Shown: positions 41,978 through 50,354, numbered from the stretch's first letter. The stretch: DNA of 64,000 nt from JACJWR01 sp964556255 (GCA_964556255.1 CAZKVQ010000007.1:13830-77829), one strand, 5' to 3'. Program-made: numbers and translations. Notes: a model not told the origin generated them from the letters alone.

Positions 41978-42706
41978 CTATTTCCTTCCCTCGGGTTGGT
42001 TGATCTCGGCCGGCAGGTGCTCTTCACCGACCGTGTGGAGCATGGACATGACCCTCGCGAGCCCGCGCCTGGTCTGCGGGTCGCGCATCGACTTCAGAAG
42101 AGCAAACATCGACGGCGGCTCGGTATGGACGTCTTCGCCTTCCTGCACCGTCATCGCGGTGCGCCGAACCATGCCCATGATCTCGGGCTGGGTCATCTCC
42201 TTGACCGCGTCCAGGATCGTCACCACGTTGTCTCCCAGTGCTGCGACATCGTCCTCGCTGTACTGGGTTACCACCCGGTCGGCGATCTTCGCACCTTGGC
42301 GAGCGAACGCGAAGTAGCCCTTCTCGTCGGCCACTTCCAGGGTCTCGGTCAGTTTCGCCATCGCCGGGCTGCTCAGGGCGCTTAGTTGGGCGGCCAGTTC
42401 GGTCAAGCCCTCCAGCTGCGCCATCATCGCGTTGAGTTGCGGCAGGCTGCGCGCCAAAGTGCGGGCAAACTCCGTCGCGTCCTCTATCGTGACATCCTGA
42501 CTCAACTCGTTCATCTCGACGGTCGCCATGTCCATGGCGCTGCGGGTGACCGGCGTCAGAGTCTCGGCCAAGTCGGACCACTTCTCCCGACTTGCGCGCT
42601 GGGCCATGAGCTCGGCCGTGACGAGATCCAGTTGCGCAGACATCCGGTCGAGGCGGTCGGCGAGTTCGGCGTCCGGTAGGGCGCCCACTGGGGCCTCGGT
42701 ACTCAT
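41978..42706 (-). CDS. DUF1641 protein, SQR partner
   Basis: 242 residues. ATG 42706 overlaps the SQR stop (TGATG). A predicted coiled coil at the N-terminus (LADRLDRMSAQLDLVTAELMAQRASREKWSDL) is followed by the DUF1641 region near the C-terminus (EIMGMVRRTAMTVQE, SMFALLKSMRDPQTRRGLARVMSML). DUF1641 proteins are repeatedly encoded next to sulfide:quinone reductases and formate dehydrogenases and are thought to be accessory subunits. Confidence 0.85.
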   Translation of the reverse strand: MSTEAPVGALPDAELADRLDRMSAQLDLVTAELMAQRASREKWSDLAETLTPVTRSAMDMATVEMNELSQDVTIEDATEFARTLARSLPQLNAMMAQLEGLTELAAQLSALSSPAMAKLTETLEVADEKGYFAFARQGAKIADRVVTQYSEDDVAALGDNVVTILDAVKEMTQPEIMGMVRRTAMTVQEGEDVHTEPPSMFALLKSMRDPQTRRGLARVMSMLHTVGEEHLPAEINQPEGRK

Positions 42707-43944
42707 CACGCGTCCTCCGGCTCTTTGCCCGCCATCGACATCAGGGCGGGGAGGGGGAGTTCCTTACCTGGAAGCAGCAGATTCCAGTACATCCACCTGA
42801 ACATCAGTTTGCCCCAATGATTGATCTCGGTCTCTTTCAACAACGAGAACGGGCCGACGCCGGGCAGCGGGTACTTACCCGGAAGCGGTTGGGTGTCGTA
42901 GTTGAAGTCGATCAAGAGGCCTTTGCCGTGACCGGATTCAATGAAGCAGTTGGCGTGGCCGTCGAACGGTGAAGGCATCGGAAGTCCCTGGATGTGGGCC
43001 AGGAAATTCGACGGGAACAAATCCATCGCGAAGTGAGCCACCGAGCCCGCCTTGGAGGCGGGAATATCGGAGGCGTCGCCGATTGCGAAGATGTTGTCGT
43101 AGGCCTTGGACAGCAGAGTGTATTGATCCACCGGGACGTAGTTGAGATCGTCGCCCAGTCCCGATCGGCCGACGAAGTCCGCGCCCATGTTCAGCGGGAT
43201 CGTCACCAGCAGGTCGAAGGGGACCTCCCGCTCGTCGAATGAGACGAGCTTCTTCTCGTCTGGGTCGATGGACTCGATCATGAAGTCGGGTTCCAGGTGG
43301 ACGTTCCGGTTATCCAGCATGTCGCCCAGGTGCTTGGAGGCCACCGGCTTCGTGAACGCGCCCTCGAGCGGCGTCACGTACGTGATGTCCACCTTGTCGC
43401 GCATGCCCTTCTCCTCGAAGAAGGCGTCGGCGAGGAAGGTGAACTCCAGCGGGGCCACCGGACACTTGATCGGCATCTCGGTGATGTGGATGACGAGTCG
43501 GCCGCCCTCCCAGGTCTTGAGCTTCTCTGCTAACGCGCAGGTCCCCTCGTAGGTATAGAAGTCGTAGATGCTCTTGTGCCACTCGTCCTCAGCCATTCCT
43601 GGCGTCTGGTCCGGCCGTGGCGTCGTGCCGCTGGCGATGATGAGGTAGTCGTATCGCAGTTCGCGACCGTCGGTGAGCAACACCTTGTTCTCGTCGGCCA
43701 CCACCTTGTCGACTTCCCCTGAGATCATGTCGACGCCCGCCGGAATGAATTTCTTGGTGGGTTTGACCACCTCATCGGGGGTGTAGGTGCCGAACGGGAT
43801 GAACAGGTACCCGGGTTGGTAGTAGTGGGTGTCGCGCGGCTCGACGACGGTGATGTTCCACTCGTCTTCCGGCAGTTTGGGACGCAATTTGTTCACGGCC
43901 ATGGTGCCGGCGGTACCAGCGCCCAGAACTAGCAGCCTCTTCAT
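42706..43944 (-). CDS. sqr: Sulfide:quinone oxidoreductase-type flavoprotein
   Basis: 412 residues. N-terminal FAD site VLGAGTAGTMAVNKL, a second strand with LIIASGTTPRP, and GDASDIPASKAGS with the flavin-binding Asp. Redox-active-type cysteines appear in GTCALAEKL, IKCPVAPLEF and ANCFIESG. Transfers electrons from sulfide to quinone at the membrane and makes sulfane sulfur for the downstream carriers. Its start overlaps the regulator stop by 4 bases. Confidence 0.9.
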   Translation of the reverse strand: MKRLLVLGAGTAGTMAVNKLRPKLPEDEWNITVVEPRDTHYYQPGYLFIPFGTYTPDEVVKPTKKFIPAGVDMISGEVDKVVADENKVLLTDGRELRYDYLIIASGTTPRPDQTPGMAEDEWHKSIYDFYTYEGTCALAEKLKTWEGGRLVIHITEMPIKCPVAPLEFTFLADAFFEEKGMRDKVDITYVTPLEGAFTKPVASKHLGDMLDNRNVHLEPDFMIESIDPDEKKLVSFDEREVPFDLLVTIPLNMGADFVGRSGLGDDLNYVPVDQYTLLSKAYDNIFAIGDASDIPASKAGSVAHFAMDLFPSNFLAHIQGLPMPSPFDGHANCFIESGHGKGLLIDFNYDTQPLPGKYPLPGVGPFSLLKETEINHWGKLMFRWMYWNLLLPGKELPLPALMSMAGKEPEDA

Positions 43945-44630
43945 ATTCTCTCCTCGGTTGGTGCACCGAGGGTCCCCGGCGCTTGGCGTGAGATTGCTGT
44001 TGCGATCCGGGGCAGGGCTGCAAGCACACGCAGCCTCTCCTCAGGTCCAAGGGCGTAGAGGTCCGAGGCGTCGGCACCGTCGGGCGCGACACCCCCTGCG
44101 AGGACCATCCCGGTCAGTTGACTACCCGAACGAGTGAATGACCTGGCGCATTCGAAGCCGGCCTCACCGAGTCGAAAACGCGGGGTGAGGTCGTGATCGT
44201 CTGCCAACTCGCGCCACTCGCTGAGGCAGGCCGCGATGACCTCGGGGTCTTGCCCGTTCGCGACCAGCCACGGGCACGGATTCGTGATCGGTGTGATGGG
44301 GGTTCCGGTCATGTCCGTCACAACCATCATCACGCCGAGCAGGTCAGCGGTGGCTTCAACGACCGCGGTGGCAACTACCGGGTTAAGACCGCCGGCCTGT
44401 GCTTCCAAGGAATCTATGGCGGGGCGCAAGGTGCTCCGCCGGCCATCGGCCTCCTGAGACACCAGGGCAAGGATTTCGTCGCTGGGGAACCGCCACTGCT
44501 TACCCACTTTGATCGCGGGTATCCGGCCATCCTCCGCCATTCGATACACAGTGGAGCGATCGATATGCAGCACATCCTGCACTTGTCGCGCTGTCAGTAG
44601 CCTGCGGGGTTGTTCAACCTCCGTGTGCAT
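43941..44630 (-). CDS. HTH (excisionase-like)-PocR domain transcriptional regulator
   Basis: 229 residues from ATG 44630; ATG 44639 and 44666 also lie in frame. The promoter position favours the short form. N-terminal MerR/excisionase helix-turn-helix (LLTARQVQDVLHIDRSTVYRMAEDGRIPAIKVGKQWRF). The C-terminal part (VVEATADLLGVMMVVTDMTGTPIT, GFECARSFTRSGSQLTGMVLAGGV) is a PocR-type sensory domain with conserved Cys. It is coupled to sqr and probably controls this operon. Confidence 0.85.
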   Translation of the reverse strand: MHTEVEQPRRLLTARQVQDVLHIDRSTVYRMAEDGRIPAIKVGKQWRFPSDEILALVSQEADGRRSTLRPAIDSLEAQAGGLNPVVATAVVEATADLLGVMMVVTDMTGTPITPITNPCPWLVANGQDPEVIAACLSEWRELADDHDLTPRFRLGEAGFECARSFTRSGSQLTGMVLAGGVAPDGADASDLYALGPEERLRVLAALPRIATAISRQAPGTLGAPTEERI

Positions 44631-44669
44631 ACTGTGCATGCAATGCAGTATATGCGAACTATGCATACT
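44626..44669. promoter_or_regulatory. Repeated TGCATACT motifs in the regulator promoter
   Basis: TGCATACT occurs as a direct repeat at 44626-44633 and 44662-44669, with a near-inverted AGTATATGC at 44647-44655 and the palindrome TGCATGCA at 44635-44642. The motifs flank and overlap the -10 of the regulator. They look like operator half-sites, possibly for autoregulation. Confidence 0.6.
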
Positions 44670-44676
44670 CTGACAA
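44647..44676 (-). promoter_or_regulatory. Promoter of the PocR-regulator/sqr operon
   Basis: On the minus strand, TTGTCA (44676-44671) and TATACT (44652-44647) are 18 bases apart. Transcription would start near 44640, giving an almost leaderless mRNA at ATG 44639 or 44630. Confidence 0.65.
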
Positions 44677-44797
44677 GGGCCTGACTGTCAGGGTGCGGGA
44701 GTGCGCAGGCTAAAGCATCCGACCCGAGATAGGCGCGCCCAGCCAGGGGCGGTGCCGATGTGCCCTTCGACCCCTCGATTCCTGCGAGGTGGTCCAC

Positions 44798-45073
44798 TCA
44801 GGCGAGAGTGAGGAAGAGCTTCTCCAGGGCAGCCAGATCGGGCCCCGCGGCGTCACCCGAGGCGTCAGTGGATTCCGTAACGCACTGGCGCAGGCCACTT
44901 GCAACTATGGCGAACCCTGCCTTGTCCAGTGCTTTCGATACCGCAGCCAGTTGCGGGATGATGTCCTGGCACTCCCGCCCGTCCTCCATCATGCGGATGA
45001 CCCCGGCAAGTTGACCCTGGGCCCGTCGCAGTCGATTGAGGATGGGGCCGAGTTCGTCTCCGGTGATCTCCAT
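44798..45073 (-). CDS. cstR: CsoR-family repressor, CstR-like
   Basis: 91 residues, a normal length. ATG 45073 has AGGAG 7 bases upstream. All-helical DUF156 fold (LNRLRRAQGQLAGVIRMMEDGRECQDIIPQLAAV). Two cysteines 29 residues apart (ECQD and RQCV) match CsoR C36/C65 and CstR C31/C60. The copper-ligand His at Cys-4 of CsoR is Gly here (ASGLRQC), which fits a persulfide sensor (CstR). An operator (45126-45141) lies just upstream. Confidence 0.9.
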   Translation of the reverse strand: MEITGDELGPILNRLRRAQGQLAGVIRMMEDGRECQDIIPQLAAVSKALDKAGFAIVASGLRQCVTESTDASGDAAGPDLAALEKLFLTLA

Positions 45074-45125
45074 GGAGGGACTCCTTTGTGCGGCGGCGGT
45101 TCTGCGAGCAGTCTCTCTGTTCATG

Positions 45126-45141
45126 ATACCCTGGGGGGTAT
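45126..45141. promoter_or_regulatory. CstR/CsoR-type operator 2
   Basis: ATACCC-TGGG-GGGTAT between the divergent cstR and methyltransferase genes. Same core as operator 1. Suggests autoregulation of cstR and control of the methyltransferase. Confidence 0.85.
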
Positions 45142-45164
45142 TAATCGCGCACGTGGAGGCAGTG

Positions 45165-45812
45165 GTGGACAGTTCCCAGTGGGACGATCGCTACTCGAGT
45201 TCGGATCTGGTCTGGTCCGCGGGACCCAACCGTTGGGTTGAAGAGGTGGCCAACGAACTTGTCCCCGGGACCGCACTGGACCTGGCCGGCGGCGAGGGGC
45301 GCAATGCTCTATGGCTGGCTGAGCAAGGGTGGCGGGCGACGTTGGTGGACTTCTCCCAGCGGGCGCTTGACCGTGCGGCGAGCCTCGCGTCACAACGATG
45401 GGGCGACGATGCCACGAAGGTCACCTCGGTCTGCGCAGATTTGGCCGAGTACGTGCCACCTCCCTCCGCCTTCGACTTGGTGATGCTGGTGTACCTACAG
45501 GTGCCGGCGGACCTTCGGGGACATGCCGTGCGAATGGCCGCCAGCGCAGTCGCCCCCGGTGGTCACCTGCTCGTTGTCGCGCATCACTCCCGCAACCTTG
45601 TCCACGGGGTTGGCGGACCGCAGGACCCTGCTGTGCTGTACACAGCCGAGGACATCGCCGCGGATCTGCTCGCAGATGGGCGCGAGGGAGGGGATCTGGA
45701 GGTCGAACGATGTGAGGAAGTGTTGCGCGATGTGCCAGGGGGCTCCGACGCCGGTGCAGCGATCGATGCCCTGTTCCTCGCACGCCGACCTGTCGACGCA
45801 AGTCGCGCGTAA
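45165..45812 (+). CDS. TehB/thiopurine-type SAM methyltransferase
   Basis: 215 residues. GTG 45165 has GGAGG 5 bases upstream; GTG 45162 and 45153 are alternatives. Motif I is ALDLAGGEGRNALWLAEQGW, followed by VDFSQRALDRA and a DLVMLVYLQVP strand. The N-terminal WDDRYSSSDLVWSAGPN is typical of TehB/tellurite-thiol methyltransferases. With a CstR-type operator at its promoter, a role in thiol or sulfide methylation is plausible. Confidence 0.85.
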   Translation: MDSSQWDDRYSSSDLVWSAGPNRWVEEVANELVPGTALDLAGGEGRNALWLAEQGWRATLVDFSQRALDRAASLASQRWGDDATKVTSVCADLAEYVPPPSAFDLVMLVYLQVPADLRGHAVRMAASAVAPGGHLLVVAHHSRNLVHGVGGPQDPAVLYTAEDIAADLLADGREGGDLEVERCEEVLRDVPGGSDAGAAIDALFLARRPVDASRA

Positions 45813-45852
45813 CGCTCACCACTGATTCCGCCATCTATCCGAGGAGTTCCAC

Positions 45853-46215
45853 ATGAGTTACGGCAAAGATGTTCAGGACGAACTGCGTCCGCACACCCGC
45901 GAGCTGCGTCGGATGATTCCCGATGTCTACAAGGGCTTCGCCGCGCTGCACCAGGCGTCGTTCGCCGAGGGTGCGCTCAGCACAAAGTTCAAGGAACTCA
46001 TCGCGCTGTCGATCGCAGTCAGCGAGGAGTGCGATGGTTGCATTGCGGCTCACGCCGACGCTGCCGTGCGTGCCGGTGCATCGAGGGAAGAGGCCGCCGA
46101 GGCGATCGGTGTCGCGATCCTGATGAATGGCGGACCGGCAACGATTTACGGACCGCGCGCCTTCGCCGCATTCTCGGAGTTCCACGCCGCCGCCCACGGC
46201 TCAGAGTCGGCCTGA
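45853..46215 (+). CDS. AhpD/carboxymuconolactone decarboxylase-family protein
   Basis: 120 residues. The catalytic pattern SEECDGCIAAHADAAVRAGASREEAAEAIGVA has CxxC and the downstream His of AhpD-like alkylhydroperoxidases. GGAG at 45841-45844 lies 8 bases before ATG 45853. Probably a thiol-dependent peroxidase or redox protein in the sulfur island. Confidence 0.9.
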   Translation: MSYGKDVQDELRPHTRELRRMIPDVYKGFAALHQASFAEGALSTKFKELIALSIAVSEECDGCIAAHADAAVRAGASREEAAEAIGVAILMNGGPATIYGPRAFAAFSEFHAAAHGSESA

Positions 46216-46271
46216 AGCCGCCAGCGCCGAAACGCTGACAGAGTTCAGATTACGAAGACGGAGGGACACCC

Positions 46272-46658
46272 ATGACTTACTCAATGAGCACCACCCTGGA
46301 CCGCCCGTACGATCAGGCGGTCGCCGACGTCCGTGCTGCCCTTGCGGAACAAGGCTTCGGAGTCATCACCGAGATCGACATGCAGGCCGCCCTGAAGGAG
46401 AAGATCGGCGCCGACATCGAACCGCAGATCATTCTTGGGGCCTGCAGCCCCAACCACGCCTACCGCGCTCTGCAGGTGGAACCGTCAGTCGGAGTACTGC
46501 TGCCGTGCAACGTGGTGGTCCGTGCGGAGGGCGCGGATCGCAGTGTGGTGGAGATGATCAACCCACAGATGATGGTCGAGATCGCCGAGGGTGATGGCAT
46601 GCAAGAGGTTGCCGACGAGGTGACGGCGAAACTCTCGGCCGCGCTCGACAGCCTCTAG
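46272..46658 (+). CDS. DUF302 protein
   Basis: 128 residues. The pattern RPYDQAVADVRAALAEQGFGVITEIDMQAALKEKIG and ILGACSPNHAYRALQVEPSVGVLLPCNVVV is the DUF302 domain, including a conserved Cys (GACSP). GGAGGG lies about 8 bases upstream of ATG 46272. DUF302 proteins often lie near rhodaneses and sulfur genes. Function unknown. Confidence 0.9.
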   Translation: MTYSMSTTLDRPYDQAVADVRAALAEQGFGVITEIDMQAALKEKIGADIEPQIILGACSPNHAYRALQVEPSVGVLLPCNVVVRAEGADRSVVEMINPQMMVEIAEGDGMQEVADEVTAKLSAALDSL

Positions 46659-46706
46659 CACGGGGGCCGCGGCAATCCGCCGGGCGGCTCGAGTCCGACG
46701 CAACAC

Positions 46707-47498
46707 TCACCCTCGGGTGGCTTGGGCGCCGTCAATCGCGGCCTTCAGTCTGTCGGCCACCTCGGCGGGAATCACTTCGTCGGGATCGCGCTCACCCAGC
46801 CCGTTGAGTGCTTCCACAGAGCCAACGAGTGAGGCGTACAACGGCGGACAGGTCGGGCAGCCCGCGAGGTGTTTCTCCAAACGCGCCGCCTCAGCTTGAT
46901 CCAGCTCCCGGTCGAGGTAGGAGCTGACCCGGCTGCGGGCGTCCCAACAACGAAGCGGCACGCCCTTCAACTGCTGGCGTCGTTCGTGCCCCGCGGCGAG
47001 TTGGCTCACCAACATCATCCGTCCCCTCCGAAGCCGCTGTTTGGCCGCCGGGACGCTGATGTCCTGGATCTCGGCGCTGTCCCGAGCCGTGTAGCCCTCA
47101 ACGTCGTGGAGCACAACCGCCGTCCGGTACTTCAGCGGCAGATGCACCAGAGCATCGAGGAGCTCCTCCTTGGTCTCCGCCCGCCCGACCACCGCCGCCG
47201 CGTCCACGGTGTAGTCATCTTCTTGCCATTTTGCCTCGACCTGCGAGGCGATATCGTCGGCCGGCACCTCTCTGGACGCGCGCCTGAAATGGTCCACGGC
47301 CAAGTTGTGCAGGATCCGGTGGAGCCAGGTGGACAGACCCGAGTCCCCTCGGAATGACCCGCATCGCTCCAACGCCTTGACGAGCGTCTCGCTCACGAGG
47401 TCCTCGGCGGTGTCCGAGTTGTCGGTGATCGTGGCGGCGTAGCGGAGCAGACCGGGGATGGCGGCAGGGAGTTCTGCCGCCATCCGATCCCTGTCCAT
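46707..47498 (-). CDS. ECF sigma factor with fused zinc-finger anti-sigma-like domain
   Basis: 263 residues. Sigma-2 (ITDNSDTAEDLVSETLVKAL, STWLHRILHNLAVDHFRR), sigma-4 (LLDALVHLPLKYRTAVVLHDVEGYTARDSAEI) to about 165. The C-terminal 80 residues (LDRELDQAEAARLEKHLAGCPTCPPLY) carry the H-x3-C-x2-C zf-HC2 signature of ZAS anti-sigma factors. The fused anti-sigma-like module suggests redox or zinc control in cis. It is followed closely by a DUF2892 gene upstream on the same strand. Confidence 0.88.
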   Translation of the reverse strand: MDRDRMAAELPAAIPGLLRYAATITDNSDTAEDLVSETLVKALERCGSFRGDSGLSTWLHRILHNLAVDHFRRASREVPADDIASQVEAKWQEDDYTVDAAAVVGRAETKEELLDALVHLPLKYRTAVVLHDVEGYTARDSAEIQDISVPAAKQRLRRGRMMLVSQLAAGHERRQQLKGVPLRCWDARSRVSSYLDRELDQAEAARLEKHLAGCPTCPPLYASLVGSVEALNGLGERDPDEVIPAEVADRLKAAIDGAQATRG

Positions 47499-47522
47499 AC
47501 TCCGAGGCTAGCGATTCCGTGG

Positions 47523-47771
47523 CTAGCGCGAGACCCCTGCCGACTCCTTGGGCGCTGCGGACGTCGAGTTGGGGACCTTGCAAGTGCTGATTCCGAACAG
47601 TCGGTACAGCGGGCAGAATCCCACCGCCGCCGTGACCACCATCACCGCCGCCACCACCAACAGGACGATGCCCCAGACCGTGCCGACGCCAACTGCGACG
47701 GCACCTGCGATGGCAGCTACCGCGATGACGAGACGGATCACGCGGTCGATGGTGTTCTCATTCCTGGTCAT
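47523..47771 (-). CDS. DUF2892/YgaP-like membrane protein
   Basis: 82 residues from ATG 47771, with GGAGG ahead. Two helices (VIRLVIAVAAIAGAVAVGVG, VWGIVLLVVAAVMVVTAAVGF) then CPLYRLFGISTCK, the DUF2892/YgaP C-terminal pattern. YgaP-type domains are often fused to or adjacent to rhodaneses. It shares the strand with the ECF sigma factor. Confidence 0.9.
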   Translation of the reverse strand: MTRNENTIDRVIRLVIAVAAIAGAVAVGVGTVWGIVLLVVAAVMVVTAAVGFCPLYRLFGISTCKVPNSTSAAPKESAGVSR

Positions 47772-47950
47772 TGTGTCCTCCATGGACGATCGATTCTTCG
47801 TTCTGACGTCCCATAGACGAACGAGGCCGGAAATGGATACACGCAGGCCCGAAATTTGTCGAGATTCCCTATCGATGTTTCGTCAAGACCCAAGTTGGGT
47901 ATGCCGATCACATCAAGGTCAGCAGGCGAGTCGAATCAAGGTGGTGTGTC

Positions 47951-48199
47951 ATGGCGCAGGCGATCACGACGCCCTACAGCGCGGAAGCCTGGGGGAGTGA
48001 CGTTGCCCGATTTGAGGTCGTGGGTCCCGTTCCGAAGCGTGCGACGGCCCGGATGCGGATGGAACCCGAGGCCTACCACGGCGACGTGGGTTGGCGCGCA
48101 TTCGTCCTGAACCACACAATCGCCACTATTTGGATCTTCTTCGGCCTTGACGTCGCGCTCATTGCGGTTGTGGTCACGGCCCTGCTCAGGATTCTCTGA
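47951..48199 (+). CDS. Small single-pass membrane protein, unknown
   Basis: 82 residues. ATG 47951 has AAGGTGG about 7 bases upstream. A soluble N-terminal half (GPVPKRATARMRMEPEAYH) and one C-terminal helix (ATIWIFFGLDVALIAVVVTALL). No family recognised. In a region otherwise without genes. Confidence 0.5.
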   Translation: MAQAITTPYSAEAWGSDVARFEVVGPVPKRATARMRMEPEAYHGDVGWRAFVLNHTIATIWIFFGLDVALIAVVVTALLRIL

Positions 48200-48346
48200 C
48201 CCTTAGGGGGCCATCCGGACCCCCGCACCAGCACCCCGCATCAGAATCGTCGCGCATCAGAACCGCCACGCGTGTTGCGCTTGCGCAGGGCTCGCGTGGG
48301 CTACGAAGCAGATCGGTGCCTGCAGTGCGCGCGGACCTGAAGTTCG
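48200..48346. other. Intergenic region with weak hairpin
   Basis: No ORF. CCACGCG (48266-48272) pairs with CGCGTGG (48293-48299), a 7-bp stem without T tract, possibly a weak terminator for the convergent genes. Confidence 0.4.
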
Positions 48347-50229
48347 CTATTCCTCGTGTGCTTCGATCCGTCCGTCGGCGATCGCGGCCGTGAATTCCGC
48401 GAAATCACGCTCTGTCTGGTCCGCGTAGGCGATGGCGAATTCGGTGATGGCTTTGTCGAATGATGAGCCGCCGCCCAGGTAGGCGGAAATCGCCACGGAG
48501 TCCCCGGCGCGGGCATGAGCCCTGGCCAGTGTGTGTCCGCACAGCATGGCGTACCGAACGATCTTGTCGGCGTTCAGCACGGAGGGATCTGGCGACCACT
48601 TCATGTCCCTGAGCTGACGGACGTAGAAGTGTCGCCCGCCCGGTCCCTGGATCCAGCCGAGGAATGAGTCGCTTGCGGTCTGCATGAGTCGCTGGCCAGC
48701 GACCACGCGGTGCCCGTGCTTGGTGTACACCGACTTGCGGGTGTAAGGCTCGAGGACCGAGGACTGAGCCTGCTTCACCTGCAGGACCATCAAGTCGTTG
48801 TCGTCGCGCCCGCGCATGAGCAGCACGAACGCAAGGAGTCCTACGCTGCCGACCCCGACGACCTTGTGGCCAAAGTCGATGATCTCGTAGCGTCGGAGAA
48901 GTACCTGCCGATCCTCCTCCAGCGTCGCCCGGTAGGTGTGGAAGAGGTGGTTGACCAGAGCGTAGGTCTCGGCGTTCGCATCAAGTCTGGCCAGGAGCGG
49001 TGGTTGATTGCGGAATCGACGCTGCCCGTCAACGACTTCGGTGATCTTCTCGATCGCGGACCAGGCATCCCTGGCGCGCGCTTTGGCCACTCTTTTCTGA
49101 ACCGCGGCCTGGGCAAGCTCTTCCACCTTCTTGCGCTTCGCGCCCGATTTCTTGGATTTATTGGTTGCACTGGCCGGCAGAGCGGCCAGGGCCGCGACCA
49201 CCGAACTCGGGTCGACCCGCTCGTACCAGATGTCAAGATCTGTCTTTAGTGCGAGTTCCGCCATCGATTCGCGGTAGCTGGTAGCCGCCATCATGGCGGC
49301 CTTGCGGGCAACTTCGGCCGGAAGCTTGTTGTCCCGTGCAGCCAGTACGAAGGAGGTCGCGAGCCTCTTGACGTCCCACTCGAACGGTCCGGGGTTGGTT
49401 TCGTCGAAGTCGTTGACGTCGAACACTACGGATCTGTCGGGCGCACCGAACATCCCGAAATTCGAGAGGTGTGCATCGCCGCAGAGTTGCACCTCGAGGT
49501 TGGTGCGTGGAGTAGTGGACAGGTCGGAAGCCATCACGATCGCTGCCCCCCGGTAGAAGGCGAACGCACTGGTCGCCATGCGGGCATGGCGAACCGGCAA
49601 CAAAGCCTGAACTCGCGAGGTCTCTTGCCCCAGGAGCAATCCGGTCGCATCTGGGCGATCATCCCCGGGGGCCCAGGTTGCCAAGTCCTTCCTGGGTGTA
49701 TTGACCCTCGCCAGTTTCCCCAACCGCTTGCGTTCGGCAACGGTGAGGTGGGTCACTGAGGAGCCACTGAGGTCGGCCGTGTCGATCTCGAATTCCTCAA
49801 CCTTGGCATTCAGTTGCGTGCCATCCACGATCTTCGGCGCTGCGGCCGCGGTTGCCCGGCGGGTGGTCGCCTTCTTCGCGGGTGCCTTCCTTGCAGTGGT
49901 TGTGCGGGTGCCTGTGGCTTTCTTCGCGGGGGCCTTCTTGGCGGGGGCTTTCCTCGCGGTGGTGCTGCGGGTGCCTGTGGCTTTCTTCGCGGGGGCCTTC
50001 TTGGCGGGNNNNNNNNNNNNNNNNNNNNNNNNNNNNNNNNNNNNNNNNNNNNNNNNNNNNNNNNNNNNNNNNNNNNNNNNNNNNNNNNNNNNNNNNNNNN
50101 NNNNNNNNTCGCGGTGGTGCTGCGGGTGCCTGTGGCTTTCTTCGCGGGGGCCTTCTTGGCGGGGGCCTTCTTCGCGGTGGTGCTGCGGGTGGCGGGTGAA
50201 GTGTCAGGTGTGGTTTCGTCGACAGACAT
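48347..50229 (-). CDS. DUF2252 protein with Lys/Ala/Pro repeat N-terminus (interrupted by gap)
   Basis: The DUF2252 domain (from about 49830 down) has AELALKTDLDIWYERVDP, LQLCGDAHLSNFG and DFDETNPGPFEWDVKRL, the kinase-like ATP-binding pattern of this family. In-frame translation upstream of GTG 49828 has no stop and is rich in 21-residue repeats (TRSTTARKAPAKKAPAKKATG) that run into the 100-N gap. The same repeats continue on the other side up to ATG 50229 (MSVDETTPDTSPAT). Together they form one protein whose frame across the gap is inferred. Such K/A/P repeats resemble histone-H1-like DNA-binding tails. Confidence 0.8.
49860..50190 (-). repeat. 63-bp tandem repeats encoding Lys/Ala/Pro-rich tail
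   Basis: Near-identical units of about 63 bases (for example GTGCGGGTGCCTGTGGCTTT repeated on the plus strand) encode TRSTTARKAPAKKAPAKKATG. They flank both sides of the gap at 50009-50108. Confidence 0.85.
50009..50108. other. Assembly gap of 100 N in the K/A/P repeat
   Basis: 100 N flanked by identical repeat units; true length unknown. The nominal gap breaks the frame of the DUF2252 gene, which is expected if the length is a placeholder. Confidence 0.95.
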
Positions 50230-50354
50230 GAGCGAGAGCATAGTGGTGGTCTCGCACTTGTTCTCGTTGGTTGATCCCAATCTGAGCCACGGGCGTGTTC
50301 TGACAGCGGCCGCTAGCCTGTCGGGCGATTGATGTCACCAGGAAGGCGCCACCC

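Noticed and set aside
44798..45073. Copper-sensing CsoR
   Set aside because: The conserved His ligand is absent and the neighbourhood is sulfur metabolism, so CstR is the better call; the multicopper oxidase alone does not outweigh this.
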